Shown: positions 41,827 to 50,892, numbered from the stretch's first letter. The stretch: DNA of 64,000 bases from Mucilaginibacter flavus (GCF_030409315.1 NZ_JAUFPS010000020.1:62001-126000), one strand, 5' to 3'. Made by a program: numbers and translations. Notes: generated by a model not told the origin, from the sequence alone.

Positions 41827-43878
41827 CTACCAAATCTTAACCCGCTTCGCCGGATCAATCCACATCTTATCACCCTTTTTAATATGGAAGGCTTCGTAAA
41901 ACTCCGGTACATCTGTAAAAGGTCCGTTTACGCGCATAAAACCGGGGGCGTGTTCATTGGTAAGAATCTGGCTTGATAGCGCCTCCTGCCTGTCCTGGCC
42001 AAGCCAGCCCAAGGCATAGCCCAAAAAGTAACGTTGCAGGGGTGTGAAGCCATTTATTGATTTGCCTTCTTTGTATTGCTCTGTCTTTTTAAAAGCATCC
42101 AGCCCAATTACAATGCCCCCTAAATCAGCAATGTTTTCACCCTGGGTGGCTTTGCCGTTTACGTGCAGGCCATAAATGGTATAGCCGTTAAACTGATCGA
42201 TAAGCATTTTGGCACGCTGGCTAAACTTAACCGAATCCTGTGGCAACCACCAGGCTTTTAGATTTCCTTTGGCATCAAACTGGCGACCCTGGTCGTCAAA
42301 ACCGTGGGTCATTTCGTGGCCTATGGTTGATGCGGCGGCGTAGCCGTAAATTACAGCATCGTCAATATTTTCGTCTTTAAAGCCTGGGATAGTAAAGATA
42401 CCAGCCGGCAACACAATTTCATTATTGGATGGATTGTAGTAAGCATTATAAGTTTGCGGCGTCATTCCCCATTCCGTACGGTCTACAGGTTTACCCAATT
42501 TGGCTGCATTGAATTTATGCCACCAGTTGTTGGCGCGCATTACGTTCAGGGAGTATGGCCCACGATCAATCTCCAGTGTCGAAAAATCTTTCCAGTTATC
42601 GGGATAGCCAACCTTAGGCATTACTTTACTTAACTTGAAATAGGCTTTTTCTTTGGTTGGCGCACTCATCCAGTCCAGTTTTTCAATATGCTCTTTAAAG
42701 GTTTCGCGCATGGTTTCCACTAATTTTACGTAGCGCTCCTTTGTTTTTTCGGGAAAGTATTCTTTTACAAATATTTGTCCTAACACCTCGCCCATTAAGC
42801 CGTTTTCGGTATCCAATACGCGTTTCCAGCGGGGCAACTGCTCTTTATTACCTTCCAGCACGGTGCCATAAAAGCGGAATAGCTCCTCATCAAAAGGCTT
42901 GCTCAAATATGATCCGAACGATGATACCAGGTTTTTACGCAGGTAGTTTTTCCAATCGTCAATACTGTAAACATGTAGTGCTTTATTCAAGGCCCGGTAA
43001 TACTCCGGCTGGCCAACAATTACGGTATCCACGTTTTTGTAATCCATTTTTTCAAATGTTGCTTTCCAGTCAACATCGGGTGCCAGTTTGCTTAAACCGG
43101 CAATGGTCATTTTATTATAGTTGTGGTACGGGTCGCGCAGATCTTCCAATTTACGGCTGCTATCGGCCAAAAATACTTCTAAGGCATAGGTTTTTTTGGC
43201 AGCGGCGTTGGCAGCATCGGCAGGTAAACCTCCTAATTTAAAAATAGAGGGTAAGTGTTTTTGCTGATAATCTGTACGGATAGCCACACTGTGCGCATCG
43301 GTATTAAAATAATAATCGCGGTTTGGCAGGCCGATGCCCGATTGCCCTAATTGTAGTAATAGCTTATCGCTGTTTTTGGCATCCTGGCCTACATAAGTTC
43401 CTAATGGCGTAGTTACACCAATGCCATCCAGGTGGGCAAAGGCATTAACCAGGCCTTTGATGTCTTTAATATCATCTATCTTTTTAAGTTCATCCTTTAG
43501 CGGAGCAAGACCTTGTTTTTCTATATCCACGGTATCCATGCCGCTATAATAAAAATCGCCTATTTTTTGGGTGTTGCTACCTTTGGGGGCGTTGGCTTTA
43601 AGGGCATCTTCATTAATCTTTTTCATTTTATCGCGCAGCTCTTCCTGCACAACATTGCCAATGCCCCAGGCAGCGTAGGCCGCCGGGATTGGATTTTTTT
43701 TGAGCCATGCGCCGTTGGCATATTTAAAAAAGTCGTCGCCAGGTTTTACGCTGGTGTCTATATTTTTAATCACCGGATCATTGTCGGCATATAGTTTTGT
43801 TTTGTCTTTACATGATGTGATAACGGCAATGCCTAAAGCTCCCGTCAATAATGCCCATGGCGAAATTTTTTTTATCAT
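41827..43878 (-). CDS. M13 family metallopeptidase, lipoprotein copy
   Basis: The 683-residue paralogue of the 39506 gene has a lipobox ITSC with Cys at about residue 23 (IAVITSCKDKTK), so it is probably outer-membrane or periplasmic lipid-anchored. The M13 domain begins DTSVKPGDDFFKYANGAWLK. The zinc motif is H521-E-M-T-H525 in STIGHEMTHGFDDQGR, the third ligand is in GENIADLGGIVIG, and it ends AKRVKIW. Sequence identity with copy 1 is visibly high throughout. The different anchoring suggests separate cellular locations. Confidence 0.93.
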   Translation of the reverse strand: MIKKISPWALLTGALGIAVITSCKDKTKLYADNDPVIKNIDTSVKPGDDFFKYANGAWLKKNPIPAAYAAWGIGNVVQEELRDKMKKINEDALKANAPKGSNTQKIGDFYYSGMDTVDIEKQGLAPLKDELKKIDDIKDIKGLVNAFAHLDGIGVTTPLGTYVGQDAKNSDKLLLQLGQSGIGLPNRDYYFNTDAHSVAIRTDYQQKHLPSIFKLGGLPADAANAAAKKTYALEVFLADSSRKLEDLRDPYHNYNKMTIAGLSKLAPDVDWKATFEKMDYKNVDTVIVGQPEYYRALNKALHVYSIDDWKNYLRKNLVSSFGSYLSKPFDEELFRFYGTVLEGNKEQLPRWKRVLDTENGLMGEVLGQIFVKEYFPEKTKERYVKLVETMRETFKEHIEKLDWMSAPTKEKAYFKLSKVMPKVGYPDNWKDFSTLEIDRGPYSLNVMRANNWWHKFNAAKLGKPVDRTEWGMTPQTYNAYYNPSNNEIVLPAGIFTIPGFKDENIDDAVIYGYAAASTIGHEMTHGFDDQGRQFDAKGNLKAWWLPQDSVKFSQRAKMLIDQFNGYTIYGLHVNGKATQGENIADLGGIVIGLDAFKKTEQYKEGKSINGFTPLQRYFLGYALGWLGQDRQEALSSQILTNEHAPGFMRVNGPFTDVPEFYEAFHIKKGDKMWIDPAKRVKIW

Positions 43879-43965
43879 AAATTAACTTAAGTGTATTAAA
43901 AAAAATACAGCGATTGTATGGAATAGCAGATTTTAGGACAGCATTTTAACTAAAAACAGGCAGCC

Positions 43966-44208
43966 TCAATAAATGCCCTGAAAAAAACCAGCCAAAGAAA
44001 CATCAAAATAATAACAAACTTTTCGGAGCGTATCCAGCCGGATATCTATTTTCCCCGACTCCAGTCGGGCTATATTGATGTTAGTTTCGCTAAAAAATTT
44101 CTCTTGTGTAACCTGGTTCTGGCGTCGTAAATTTTTGATCTGTAGCGCGATTTTCTTCTTAAAAGCCTCGTCGGAATTGCTAAGGTATTCAAAATCAGTA
44201 AGTAGCAT
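43966..44208 (-). CDS. Small XRE-type helix-turn-helix regulator (80 aa)
   Basis: The 80-residue protein is almost entirely one HTH domain: KKIALQIKNLRRQNQVTQEK, then FFSETNINIARLESGKIDIR and VCYYFDVSLAGFF. This matches Cro/C1-type regulators. It is alone on the - strand, 87 bp downstream (in genome order) of the M13 start, with no toxin partner next to it. Targets are unknown. Confidence 0.85.
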   Translation of the reverse strand: MLLTDFEYLSNSDEAFKKKIALQIKNLRRQNQVTQEKFFSETNINIARLESGKIDIRLDTLRKVCYYFDVSLAGFFQGIY

Positions 44209-44516
44209 TGTTGGGTAAGATTAATTTTACATTGATCTTTGATAGGGGCTTCAAAAATATTTAGCAAACAGTATTTAAAGTTCGTGAAAAAATATTGGTA
44301 ATAATATGCTTAAGTAAACTATTTTATTCGATAAAAGTTTAACCGTCATCAATTATTGGCAACAAATTTGTTTACTACAATTCGCCCTGCATACGATCTG
44401 TGAAAAAAATTAAAATCACCTACCTGTGAAAAACTTTTTTTGAATTCTCAGACGCCCAAGTTGAGATTTTTTGTTCTTTGTTTTGGGTTTAATCAATAGT
44501 TTAAATTAATTAGGGG
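44209..44516. other. Intergenic region, possible source of a short + strand transcript
   Basis: No open frame of note is seen. The region is A/T-rich and ends at a strong + strand terminator at 44517, although no + strand gene lies upstream of it. It could encode a small RNA or a terminated leader of the acyl-CoA dehydrogenase gene. Confidence 0.4.
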
Positions 44517-44549
44517 AAAGGGAGCTTCCAAAAAGGCTCTCTTTTTTTT
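44517..44549 (+). terminator. Orphan + strand terminator upstream of acyl-CoA dehydrogenase
   Basis: AAAGGGAGC pairs with GCTCTCTTT (one G-T pair) and runs into T8. The nearest + strand gene upstream is more than 6 kb away, so it ends a noncoding transcript or a leader. Confidence 0.8.
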
Positions 44550-44566
44550 GTGCATAATTTTATTTG

Positions 44567-44616
44567 CTATGCATGCATAGCTTTTTATATATTTATGTTT
44601 TTATCATACTATGCAT
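44567..44616. promoter_or_regulatory. CTATGCATGCATAG palindrome and CTATGCAT half-site at the start codon
   Basis: A perfect 14-bp palindrome at 44567-44580 and a CTATGCAT half-site at 44609-44616, which covers the ATG of the dehydrogenase, are 42 bp apart (four helical turns). The arrangement fits repressor binding; the regulator is unknown. Confidence 0.5.
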
Positions 44617-45750
44617 TTTGAATTTACAGAAGAGCAGCTGATGATTAAGCAGGCTGCCTGCGATTTTGCCCAAACAGAATTAAAACCCGGCGTAATTGAG
44701 CGCGATGAGCACCAGAAGTTTCCCGCCGGAGAGATAAAAAAATTAGGAGAATTAGGGTTTTTAGGGATGATGGTAGCGCCACAATATGGCGGTAGCGGCA
44801 TGGATGCCATATCCTATGTACTGGCTATGGAAGAGATAGCCAAGGTAGACGCTTCGGTAGCCGTTATATTATCGGTAAATAACTCGCTGGTTTGTACCGG
44901 ACTCGAAAAGTTTGGCACCGAAGCTCAAAAACAAAAATACCTTGTTCCCTTAGCCAAAGGCGAGCACATCGGGGCGTTTTGCCTTTCGGAACCCGAAGCC
45001 GGCTCCGATGCAACCTCGCAGCGTACCACCGCTATTGATATGGGCGATCATTACCTGCTTAACGGTACTAAAAACTGGATCACCAATGGAAGCACCGCAT
45101 CTACCTATATTGTAATGGCCCAAACCGATGCCGCTAAAAAGCATCACGGCATCAACGCTTTTATTATTGAAAAAGGAATGGAGGGTTTTACCATTGGCGC
45201 CAAAGAAAATAAAATGGGTGTACGCGGTTCAGATACGCACTCCATTATGTTTAGTGATGTTAAAGTGCCTAAGGAGAACCGTATAGGCGATGACGGCTTT
45301 GGTTTTACCTTCGCCATGACATTGTTGGGAGGAGGCCGCATAGGTATTGCCGCCCAGGCTTTGGGTATAGCAGCCGGCGCTTATGAACTTGCATTGCAAT
45401 ATTCAAAAGAACGTAAAGCCTTTGGCAAATCACTTGCCGATTTGCAGGCCATTCAGTTTAAACTGGCCGATATGGCTACCGAGATTGAAGCCGCACGCTT
45501 GCTTTGCCTTAAAGCCGCCTGGCTAAAGGATCATGGGCAGCCTTATGCCCAGGCCAGCTCCATGGCCAAGCTGTTTGCATCTGACGTGGCTATGCGGGTT
45601 ACTGTGGAGGCCGTGCAAATTCACGGCGGATACGGATATGTAAAAGAATACCATGTAGAACGGATGATGCGCGATGCCAAAATAACCCAGATTTACGAGG
45701 GTACATCAGAAATTCAGCGGATTGTCATTTCGCGCGAAGTGTTGAAATAA
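44611..45750 (+). CDS. Acyl-CoA dehydrogenase
   Basis: The 379-residue FAD enzyme catalyses the first step of beta-oxidation of acyl-CoA, or a branched-chain equivalent. Family signatures are GAFCLSEPEAGSDATSQRTTA and KNWITNGSTASTYIVMAQTD in the middle domain, and the C-terminal QIHGGYGYVKEYHVERMMRD with KITQIYEGTSEIQR. The catalytic base is probably the Glu in YEGTSE or its equivalent. It resembles short/medium-chain (butyryl-CoA) types, but the chain length is uncertain. No other fatty-acid genes are adjacent. A palindromic operator candidate overlaps its start. Confidence 0.94.
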   Translation: MHFEFTEEQLMIKQAACDFAQTELKPGVIERDEHQKFPAGEIKKLGELGFLGMMVAPQYGGSGMDAISYVLAMEEIAKVDASVAVILSVNNSLVCTGLEKFGTEAQKQKYLVPLAKGEHIGAFCLSEPEAGSDATSQRTTAIDMGDHYLLNGTKNWITNGSTASTYIVMAQTDAAKKHHGINAFIIEKGMEGFTIGAKENKMGVRGSDTHSIMFSDVKVPKENRIGDDGFGFTFAMTLLGGGRIGIAAQALGIAAGAYELALQYSKERKAFGKSLADLQAIQFKLADMATEIEAARLLCLKAAWLKDHGQPYAQASSMAKLFASDVAMRVTVEAVQIHGGYGYVKEYHVERMMRDAKITQIYEGTSEIQRIVISREVLK

Positions 45751-45768
45751 CGGGCTGATTTTTATACT

Positions 45769-45804
45769 TTTGAAAAAGTATATTAAATTAGTAGACTATT
45801 TTTG
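45769..45804 (+). promoter_or_regulatory. Candidate promoter TTTG-N24-TATTTTTG before the TlpA-like gene
   Basis: TATTTTTG at 45797-45804 ends 6 bp before the ATG at 45811. TTTG at 45769-45772 lies 24 bp upstream, slightly long. A further TACTTTTG is at 45765-45772. Confidence 0.4.
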
Positions 45805-45810
45805 TTCAAC

Positions 45811-47064
45811 ATGAATTTCAAATCCATCATAAGCACTTTATCATACGCTTTATTATTACAAGCGGCATCGGCACAAACCAAACTTAAAACAGGTATTTGG
45901 CGCGGCGCATTAACCACCAAATCGGGTGCCGAGATCCCTTTTAATTTTGATGTAAAGGATACAGCAGGTAAACAGCAGCTGGCTATTATTAATGGTGCCG
46001 AGCGCTTTAAAGTAACCGATGTTGTGGTTCAGGGCGATTCGGTTTTTATCCATATGCCGCTTTTTAATTCGGAATTTAAACTGAAACTAAACGACGGTAA
46101 ATTAAGCGGAGCATGGGTAAAGCACCTGGCCAACCAGGATGTATTAACCCCTTTTGCCGCCGAACCTAATACAGCCTGGCGTTTTTTTAAGAACCCCGAA
46201 AAAGCTACTTTTAATGTAAGGGGCAGATGGTCGGCCATTATTGGCGAAGGCGCGGGTGCCGATACCACAGTTGGCGAATTTAAACAGGTTGGTGCAAAAC
46301 TTACCGGTACCTTTTTAACCACCACCGGCGATTATCGTTATCTTGAAGGTATTGTTACCGGCGATAAACTATATCTATCCTGCTTTGATGGTGGCCATGC
46401 TTATACTTTTACCGCTACAATTAAAGAGGGTAAAACCATTACCGATGGCAAGTTTTACGCGGGTTACTCAAGCGTGCAGTCATGGACTGCCGTAAAAGAC
46501 GCGAACGCCAAATTGCCCGATGCCTATTCGTTAACGGCTTTAAAGCCCGGTTTTAAAAAGATAGATTTTTCTTTTAAAGATATCAATGGCAACACCGTTT
46601 CCCTACAGGATGCCCGATACAAAAACAAAGTAGTTATAGTACAGATTTTGGGTTCATGGTGCCCTAATTGTATGGATGAAACCGCCTACATGGTAAACTA
46701 CTACAAAAAATACCAGGCTAAAGGCGTTGAAGTGGTTGGCCTTGCCTACGAGCGTACCAATGATTTTGCCAAATCGCAAAAAGCACTGTTGCAGGTTAAA
46801 AACCGTTTTAACGTGCCTTATCCGTTGCTGATAACCGGTTACACCAGCGATAAAGCCGAAACCAGCAAAAGCCTGCCCATGCTATCAAAAGTAGTAGGTT
46901 TCCCTACTACTATCATTATTGATAAAAGCGGCGATGTACGCAAAATTCACACCGGCTTTAGCGGTCCGGGTACAGGTGTGTATTATACCGAATTTACCAA
47001 CGAATTTGAAAGGCTGACAGATGATTTGCTGGCGGAGCAAGTGGAGGTGGTGAAGGGGAAATAG
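45811..47064 (+). CDS. Secreted TlpA/AhpC-type thioredoxin-like protein
   Basis: The protein is 417 residues from the ATG at 45811 (MNFKSIISTLSYALLLQAASAQ), with a signal peptide at 1-22. A beta-rich region of about 230 residues with two lipocalin-like halves (LKTGIWRGALTTKSGAEIPF, GRWSAIIGEGAGADTTVGEF) precedes a thioredoxin-fold domain. The active-site pair is C284-C287 in GSWCPNCMDE. TlpA-like proteins reduce or exchange disulfides of secreted proteins in the periplasm. The long N-terminal part is probably a Bacteroidota-specific partner domain. It is transcribed alone. Confidence 0.88.
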   Translation: MNFKSIISTLSYALLLQAASAQTKLKTGIWRGALTTKSGAEIPFNFDVKDTAGKQQLAIINGAERFKVTDVVVQGDSVFIHMPLFNSEFKLKLNDGKLSGAWVKHLANQDVLTPFAAEPNTAWRFFKNPEKATFNVRGRWSAIIGEGAGADTTVGEFKQVGAKLTGTFLTTTGDYRYLEGIVTGDKLYLSCFDGGHAYTFTATIKEGKTITDGKFYAGYSSVQSWTAVKDANAKLPDAYSLTALKPGFKKIDFSFKDINGNTVSLQDARYKNKVVIVQILGSWCPNCMDETAYMVNYYKKYQAKGVEVVGLAYERTNDFAKSQKALLQVKNRFNVPYPLLITGYTSDKAETSKSLPMLSKVVGFPTTIIIDKSGDVRKIHTGFSGPGTGVYYTEFTNEFERLTDDLLAEQVEVVKGK

Positions 47065-47079
47065 AGGCAGCCTCTAAAT

Positions 47080-47250
47080 CTCCCCTGAAGGGGAGACTTT
47101 TAAATCTAACTCCCGCGAGGTTAGCGTAGCGTAACTCGTGAGAAAAGCTGGCTGAAGCCTTTGGCTTCCGTTAAAATAACGCTGAAGGACAGGAGGGCAG
47201 CTGAAAGCTGCAACCATGATACCCACGAGCTGAAAGCTCGCGGGAGTTCA
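47080..47250. repeat. Compound repeat: CTCCCCTGAAGGGGAG hairpin and GCGAGGTTAGCG family
   Basis: A hairpin CTCCCC-TGAA-GGGGAG lies near 47086-47100. The GCGAGGTTAGCGTAGCGTAACTCG element at 47110-47141 matches copies at 15294 and 21321. An opposed arm with CACGAGC/GCTCGCGGGAGTT is at 47224-47248, so the block forms a wide inverted repeat. No gene is seen. Confidence 0.6.
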
Positions 47251-47266
47251 GTAATAGAGCGGCGAA

Positions 47267-47299
47267 AGACTTACGAAGTTTTTTAAACTTCGTAAGTCT
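47267..47299. terminator. AGACTT family hairpin between convergent genes
   Basis: AGACTTACGAAGTTT pairs perfectly with AAACTTCGTAAGTCT around TTT. It lies between the TlpA-like gene (+) and the PepSY gene (-). Confidence 0.7.
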
Positions 47300-47311
47300 G
47301 GGTCTGCAATA

Positions 47312-48472
47312 CTAAGCATCCTGCGGCTTCACCACCCGCCTGTGTACCACATTCTTTGCTTTTTTTCCTTTTCCCTTTTTGCGTTTACCCAGCCAGATTA
47401 TAAAACCGGTAACAGGTAATGATGCACTGATAAGGCTGGCTAAAAACGCGATGATCTTACCTGTTAAGCCAAGTACCTGGCCTACGTGCAAATCATAATT
47501 CATATCGTTCATTTTCATGCCGGGGCTTTTCTGTGTATGAAGGGTTTGCTTTAAAAGCTTGCCGGTATACTTTTCAAAAGAGTAGCTATCGCTTTTATAA
47601 AAATGAAGGCTTTGCGCATAAGCTGTTATGCCGATAGTACCGGCGGCTGAGGCATCATCAAAAATCAGGAACATTCGCGCCTGAGGTGATAAGGCTTGTG
47701 CCTGGGCAAATGCTCTGTCAATCACAAAACGGTTATCAACCTTAGTTTTTAAAAGTGAATCGGATTTAGGGAACTCCTTTTCTGACGGATAGGCCTTGCC
47801 CAGGTTGGCAGTTGAATAAATGCCTTCCCGTACCACATCGAAAACCATGGATAGGCCCGTTAGCGCCAATATAATGGCAACGCTGGTAGCATAAAAGCCC
47901 AATACGTTGTGCAAATCGTAATTAACCCTGCGCCACCGGCCGTTCCATTTTATGGTTAGGCTGCGCTTCCGGTCGGTTTTACGTTTTGGCCACCACAGGA
48001 TGATGCCGGTTATCATCAGCACAATAAAAATAATAACCGAAATACCCACCACCAGGCTGCCAATTTTAGGTGGCATCAACAGGTACAGGTGGATATATTC
48101 AACTATGATGAAAAAGTTTTTAGTCGGATTTTCTTCATGGATCACCTTGCCGGTGTAGGGGTTCATGTATACGTATAACATGCCCTGTTCTTTAGGCAGG
48201 TTAACCAGTAAGCCGGCGGGCCTGTCTTTACCGTAATAATATAAATAACTGGCGGTCGAGCCGTTATGGGCTTTTAATCCTTCGGCTTTTAAGGCAGATG
48301 GGGGCAGGTAGGGTTTGTGTACAGTTTCTACATGCCGGTAGCTGTATAGGGCATCCTGTATCTCGTCCTGAAAACAAAACAGACAGCCGGTAATACTTAC
48401 AATAACCACCACAAGCCCGGCAATAAAGCCGAGCCAGCGGTGGATAAATAACATGACTTTTTTAAACGTCAT
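47312..48472 (-). CDS. PepSY-domain membrane protein (siderophore-iron reductase-like)
   Basis: The 386-residue inner-membrane protein has four hydrophobic helices (about 9-31 with WLGFIAGLVVVIVSITGCLF, 130-160, 195-215, 335-360) and PepSY-type periplasmic segments (YVYMNPYTGKVIHE, YSFEKYTGKLL). Paired His residues in FIHRWLGF and NYDLHNVLGFYA are typical of heme- or flavin-carrying PepSY proteins. Its start is 1 bp after the stop of a siderophore receptor, forming one operon. Related proteins help reduce ferric siderophores in the periplasm. Confidence 0.88.
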   Translation of the reverse strand: MTFKKVMLFIHRWLGFIAGLVVVIVSITGCLFCFQDEIQDALYSYRHVETVHKPYLPPSALKAEGLKAHNGSTASYLYYYGKDRPAGLLVNLPKEQGMLYVYMNPYTGKVIHEENPTKNFFIIVEYIHLYLLMPPKIGSLVVGISVIIFIVLMITGIILWWPKRKTDRKRSLTIKWNGRWRRVNYDLHNVLGFYATSVAIILALTGLSMVFDVVREGIYSTANLGKAYPSEKEFPKSDSLLKTKVDNRFVIDRAFAQAQALSPQARMFLIFDDASAAGTIGITAYAQSLHFYKSDSYSFEKYTGKLLKQTLHTQKSPGMKMNDMNYDLHVGQVLGLTGKIIAFLASLISASLPVTGFIIWLGKRKKGKGKKAKNVVHRRVVKPQDA

Positions 48473-48473
48473 A

Positions 48474-50891
48474 TCAGAATTTATAGGTAAATGTAAGAGC
48501 GTAGTTCCTCAATTTTTGTGGGTTAACGGTGGTGTAACCTATCCAGTATTGTTCGTTGGTAAGGTTGTCCATTTTAAAACCTAACCTGTAGTGTTTAATA
48601 TCGTAAAATACAGATGAGTTAAATACGGTGTAAGCAGGCAATTTAAATACACCCTGGCTTACGCTGTTGATAATTGTATTATCGCTGGCATAGTTACCGC
48701 CAAAACCCAAGCCCAGGCCTTTAACCGCGCCTTTTTGTAAACGGTAGCTTACCCAAAAATTAGCAAGGTAAGGTGATGATGCTGTACCTGGGCGGCGATT
48801 AGCTACATCAGTATTGGTTGTGGCATCGTATTTCGAGTAGTTATAAGAGAAACCTAATACAGCGTTTAAACCGGCAATGGGGTTGGCTATAATTTCTGTT
48901 TCGATGCCTTTGCTTAGCTGGGTACCATCCTGCAGTACACGGTTTGGAACAGATGATGGGCGAGTGATATCTTTAACCTTTATATCGTAGTAGCTTACCG
49001 TACCGCTTAATTTGCCATCAAACAAATCAACCTTTACACCACCTTCAATTTGGTTGGCATGCTCTGGCTTAAGTGGTTTGTTGTCTTCGGTAATACCGGT
49101 TTGGTTACGGAAACTGTTTTGGTAGTTGGCAAATAATGATAAATGATCTTTAATTGGCTGATAAACCAAACCGAACTTTGGCGAGAAAGCCGTTTGCTGA
49201 TAACCGCCAGATACTGTTTTGGTTGTTGGATCAACATTGCCAATGTTCACAAAACGATCAACGCGTAAACCTGCCGAAGCGATTAACTGATCGGTAATAT
49301 TAAATACATCTGATACATACGCGCTGTATGTATTTCTGATGTACATGTACGGATAGGTGTAGCCCGGGGTGCCGGTGGCGTAAATGGCATCCATAGCGGC
49401 TTTATTAAAGTTAGTGTAATCCTGGTTGCCTTGTAATGATACGGCATCAAGCGTGCTGCCAAAAAAGTATTGTTTGGAGTTGTCCCTGAAGAAATCTAAC
49501 CCGGCAACAACCCTGTTGCGGAATTTGCCAATCTTGAAATCGCCATTAAAGTTTTGCTGAATTTCGATCATGTCATCATAACTGTTTTTGGTCGACTGAT
49601 CATTGCGGGAAATGGAATCATGCGGCATCAGGTAAAAATACGGACCGAAACCATCAGAGTAGCTGTGTGTAGCGGCGATGTTGGTACGTGAGGTCCACGA
49701 GTTGGAGATTTTATATTTTATCTCGCCAAAAAAATTGGCGTTTCGTGATGTCTGCGTCAAATCGTTACCGGCGTAGCTTTGTTTGTAATCAAGCGGTAAT
49801 TTATCGGCGCTGCTATACCCCAATTGAGCGATGGTTACGCCATAAGGGAAAAAGAAGATGGATTTACCAATGTTTTTACCGTATGATAGTTCTGCATCAA
49901 ATGAAATGCTTAGCCTGTCGTTTACATTATATAATAAGCTTGGCGCAATGAATACGTTACGGGAAAAACCGGTAGTTTGAAAACTTCCTTCGTGGTTATA
50001 AGCGGTGTTTAAACGGAAAAGTACTTTTTTCTTAGCATCAAGTGGCGTGTTGATATCGGCGCTCACCCGTTGAAAATCAAAGTTACCTCCCGATGCCGAA
50101 ACTTCGCCGCCAAAAGAGTCAAAAGGTTTTTTAGTTACCCTGTTAATTAAACCACCATATGATGTTAAGCTACTGCCGAACAAAGTGGCAGATGGGCCTT
50201 TAATAATTTCGATGCTTTGGATATTAGCCGCATCAATGGTATTGGTGATGTTACCGGCCAGTCCATTGCGTAAACCACTTTGTACAATAAAACCACGGCT
50301 GTTGTAGTAAGAGCCACCATCGCCGCCACGGCCGGTTGCTTCCCACATTTTTTGGATGCCCGACGCGTTGCGGATTGCGTCATCAACAGAAAATACCTGT
50401 TGCTCCTGTAGCAGCTGGCTGCTGATAGTATTATAAACCGATGCGTTTTCGAGGTTATTTAATGGCATTTTGCTAACGTCAACACTTTTCCTGCTTTTAA
50501 ACTTGTTGGTTTTGTTTGAATTGATGTTAACTTCCTGCAAACCGTGAGTAGCATCTGATACGGTGACAGCAGGAACTGTTACCGTTTGCCCTGCCGTAAC
50601 TTCAATGCTGCTTTCCTGGCCTTTGCTGCCAACCTGCGAAATTACCAGGGTGTATTTGCCCTGGACGGCACGAAATTCAAAATCACCGTCTTCGTTGGTA
50701 ACAGTACCAAATTTGGTGCCTTTTAACATGACCGAAACGTTATCGGCAGGCTGACCATTAGTAGTTGAAATATGTCCTTTTATTGTGCCGCGGTTTTGCT
50801 GTGCAAGTACGGGACGAGAACTAAAGAGTAATATAGCTGACAAAAAAAACAGAGCGAAGAGTCTGTGAAAAGATAGTTGGGGTTGTGTCAT
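48474..50891 (-). CDS. TonB-dependent siderophore receptor
   Basis: The 805-residue outer-membrane receptor has a signal peptide at about 1-30 (FSSRPVLAQ). A carboxypeptidase-regulatory-like domain covers about 34-115 (GTIKGHISTTNGQPADNVSV). The plug domain is at about 140-255 (VFSVDDAIRNASGIQK, YYNSRGFIVQ, IEIIKGPSATLFGSS). A barrel of about 540 residues ends NYALTFTYKF with the C-terminal Phe. It imports ferric siderophores, probably hydroxamate or ferrichrome-type by likeness to FhuA, but the ligand is not certain. It is first in an operon with the PepSY protein and has a two-box operator at its promoter. Confidence 0.93.
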   Translation of the reverse strand: MTQPQLSFHRLFALFFLSAILLFSSRPVLAQQNRGTIKGHISTTNGQPADNVSVMLKGTKFGTVTNEDGDFEFRAVQGKYTLVISQVGSKGQESSIEVTAGQTVTVPAVTVSDATHGLQEVNINSNKTNKFKSRKSVDVSKMPLNNLENASVYNTISSQLLQEQQVFSVDDAIRNASGIQKMWEATGRGGDGGSYYNSRGFIVQSGLRNGLAGNITNTIDAANIQSIEIIKGPSATLFGSSLTSYGGLINRVTKKPFDSFGGEVSASGGNFDFQRVSADINTPLDAKKKVLFRLNTAYNHEGSFQTTGFSRNVFIAPSLLYNVNDRLSISFDAELSYGKNIGKSIFFFPYGVTIAQLGYSSADKLPLDYKQSYAGNDLTQTSRNANFFGEIKYKISNSWTSRTNIAATHSYSDGFGPYFYLMPHDSISRNDQSTKNSYDDMIEIQQNFNGDFKIGKFRNRVVAGLDFFRDNSKQYFFGSTLDAVSLQGNQDYTNFNKAAMDAIYATGTPGYTYPYMYIRNTYSAYVSDVFNITDQLIASAGLRVDRFVNIGNVDPTTKTVSGGYQQTAFSPKFGLVYQPIKDHLSLFANYQNSFRNQTGITEDNKPLKPEHANQIEGGVKVDLFDGKLSGTVSYYDIKVKDITRPSSVPNRVLQDGTQLSKGIETEIIANPIAGLNAVLGFSYNYSKYDATTNTDVANRRPGTASSPYLANFWVSYRLQKGAVKGLGLGFGGNYASDNTIINSVSQGVFKLPAYTVFNSSVFYDIKHYRLGFKMDNLTNEQYWIGYTTVNPQKLRNYALTFTYKF

Positions 50892-50892
50892 T

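Noticed and set aside
42741..43241. 166-codon frame antisense to M13 copy 2
   Set aside because: The real gene with HEXXH and conserved ends covers these bases on the - strand.
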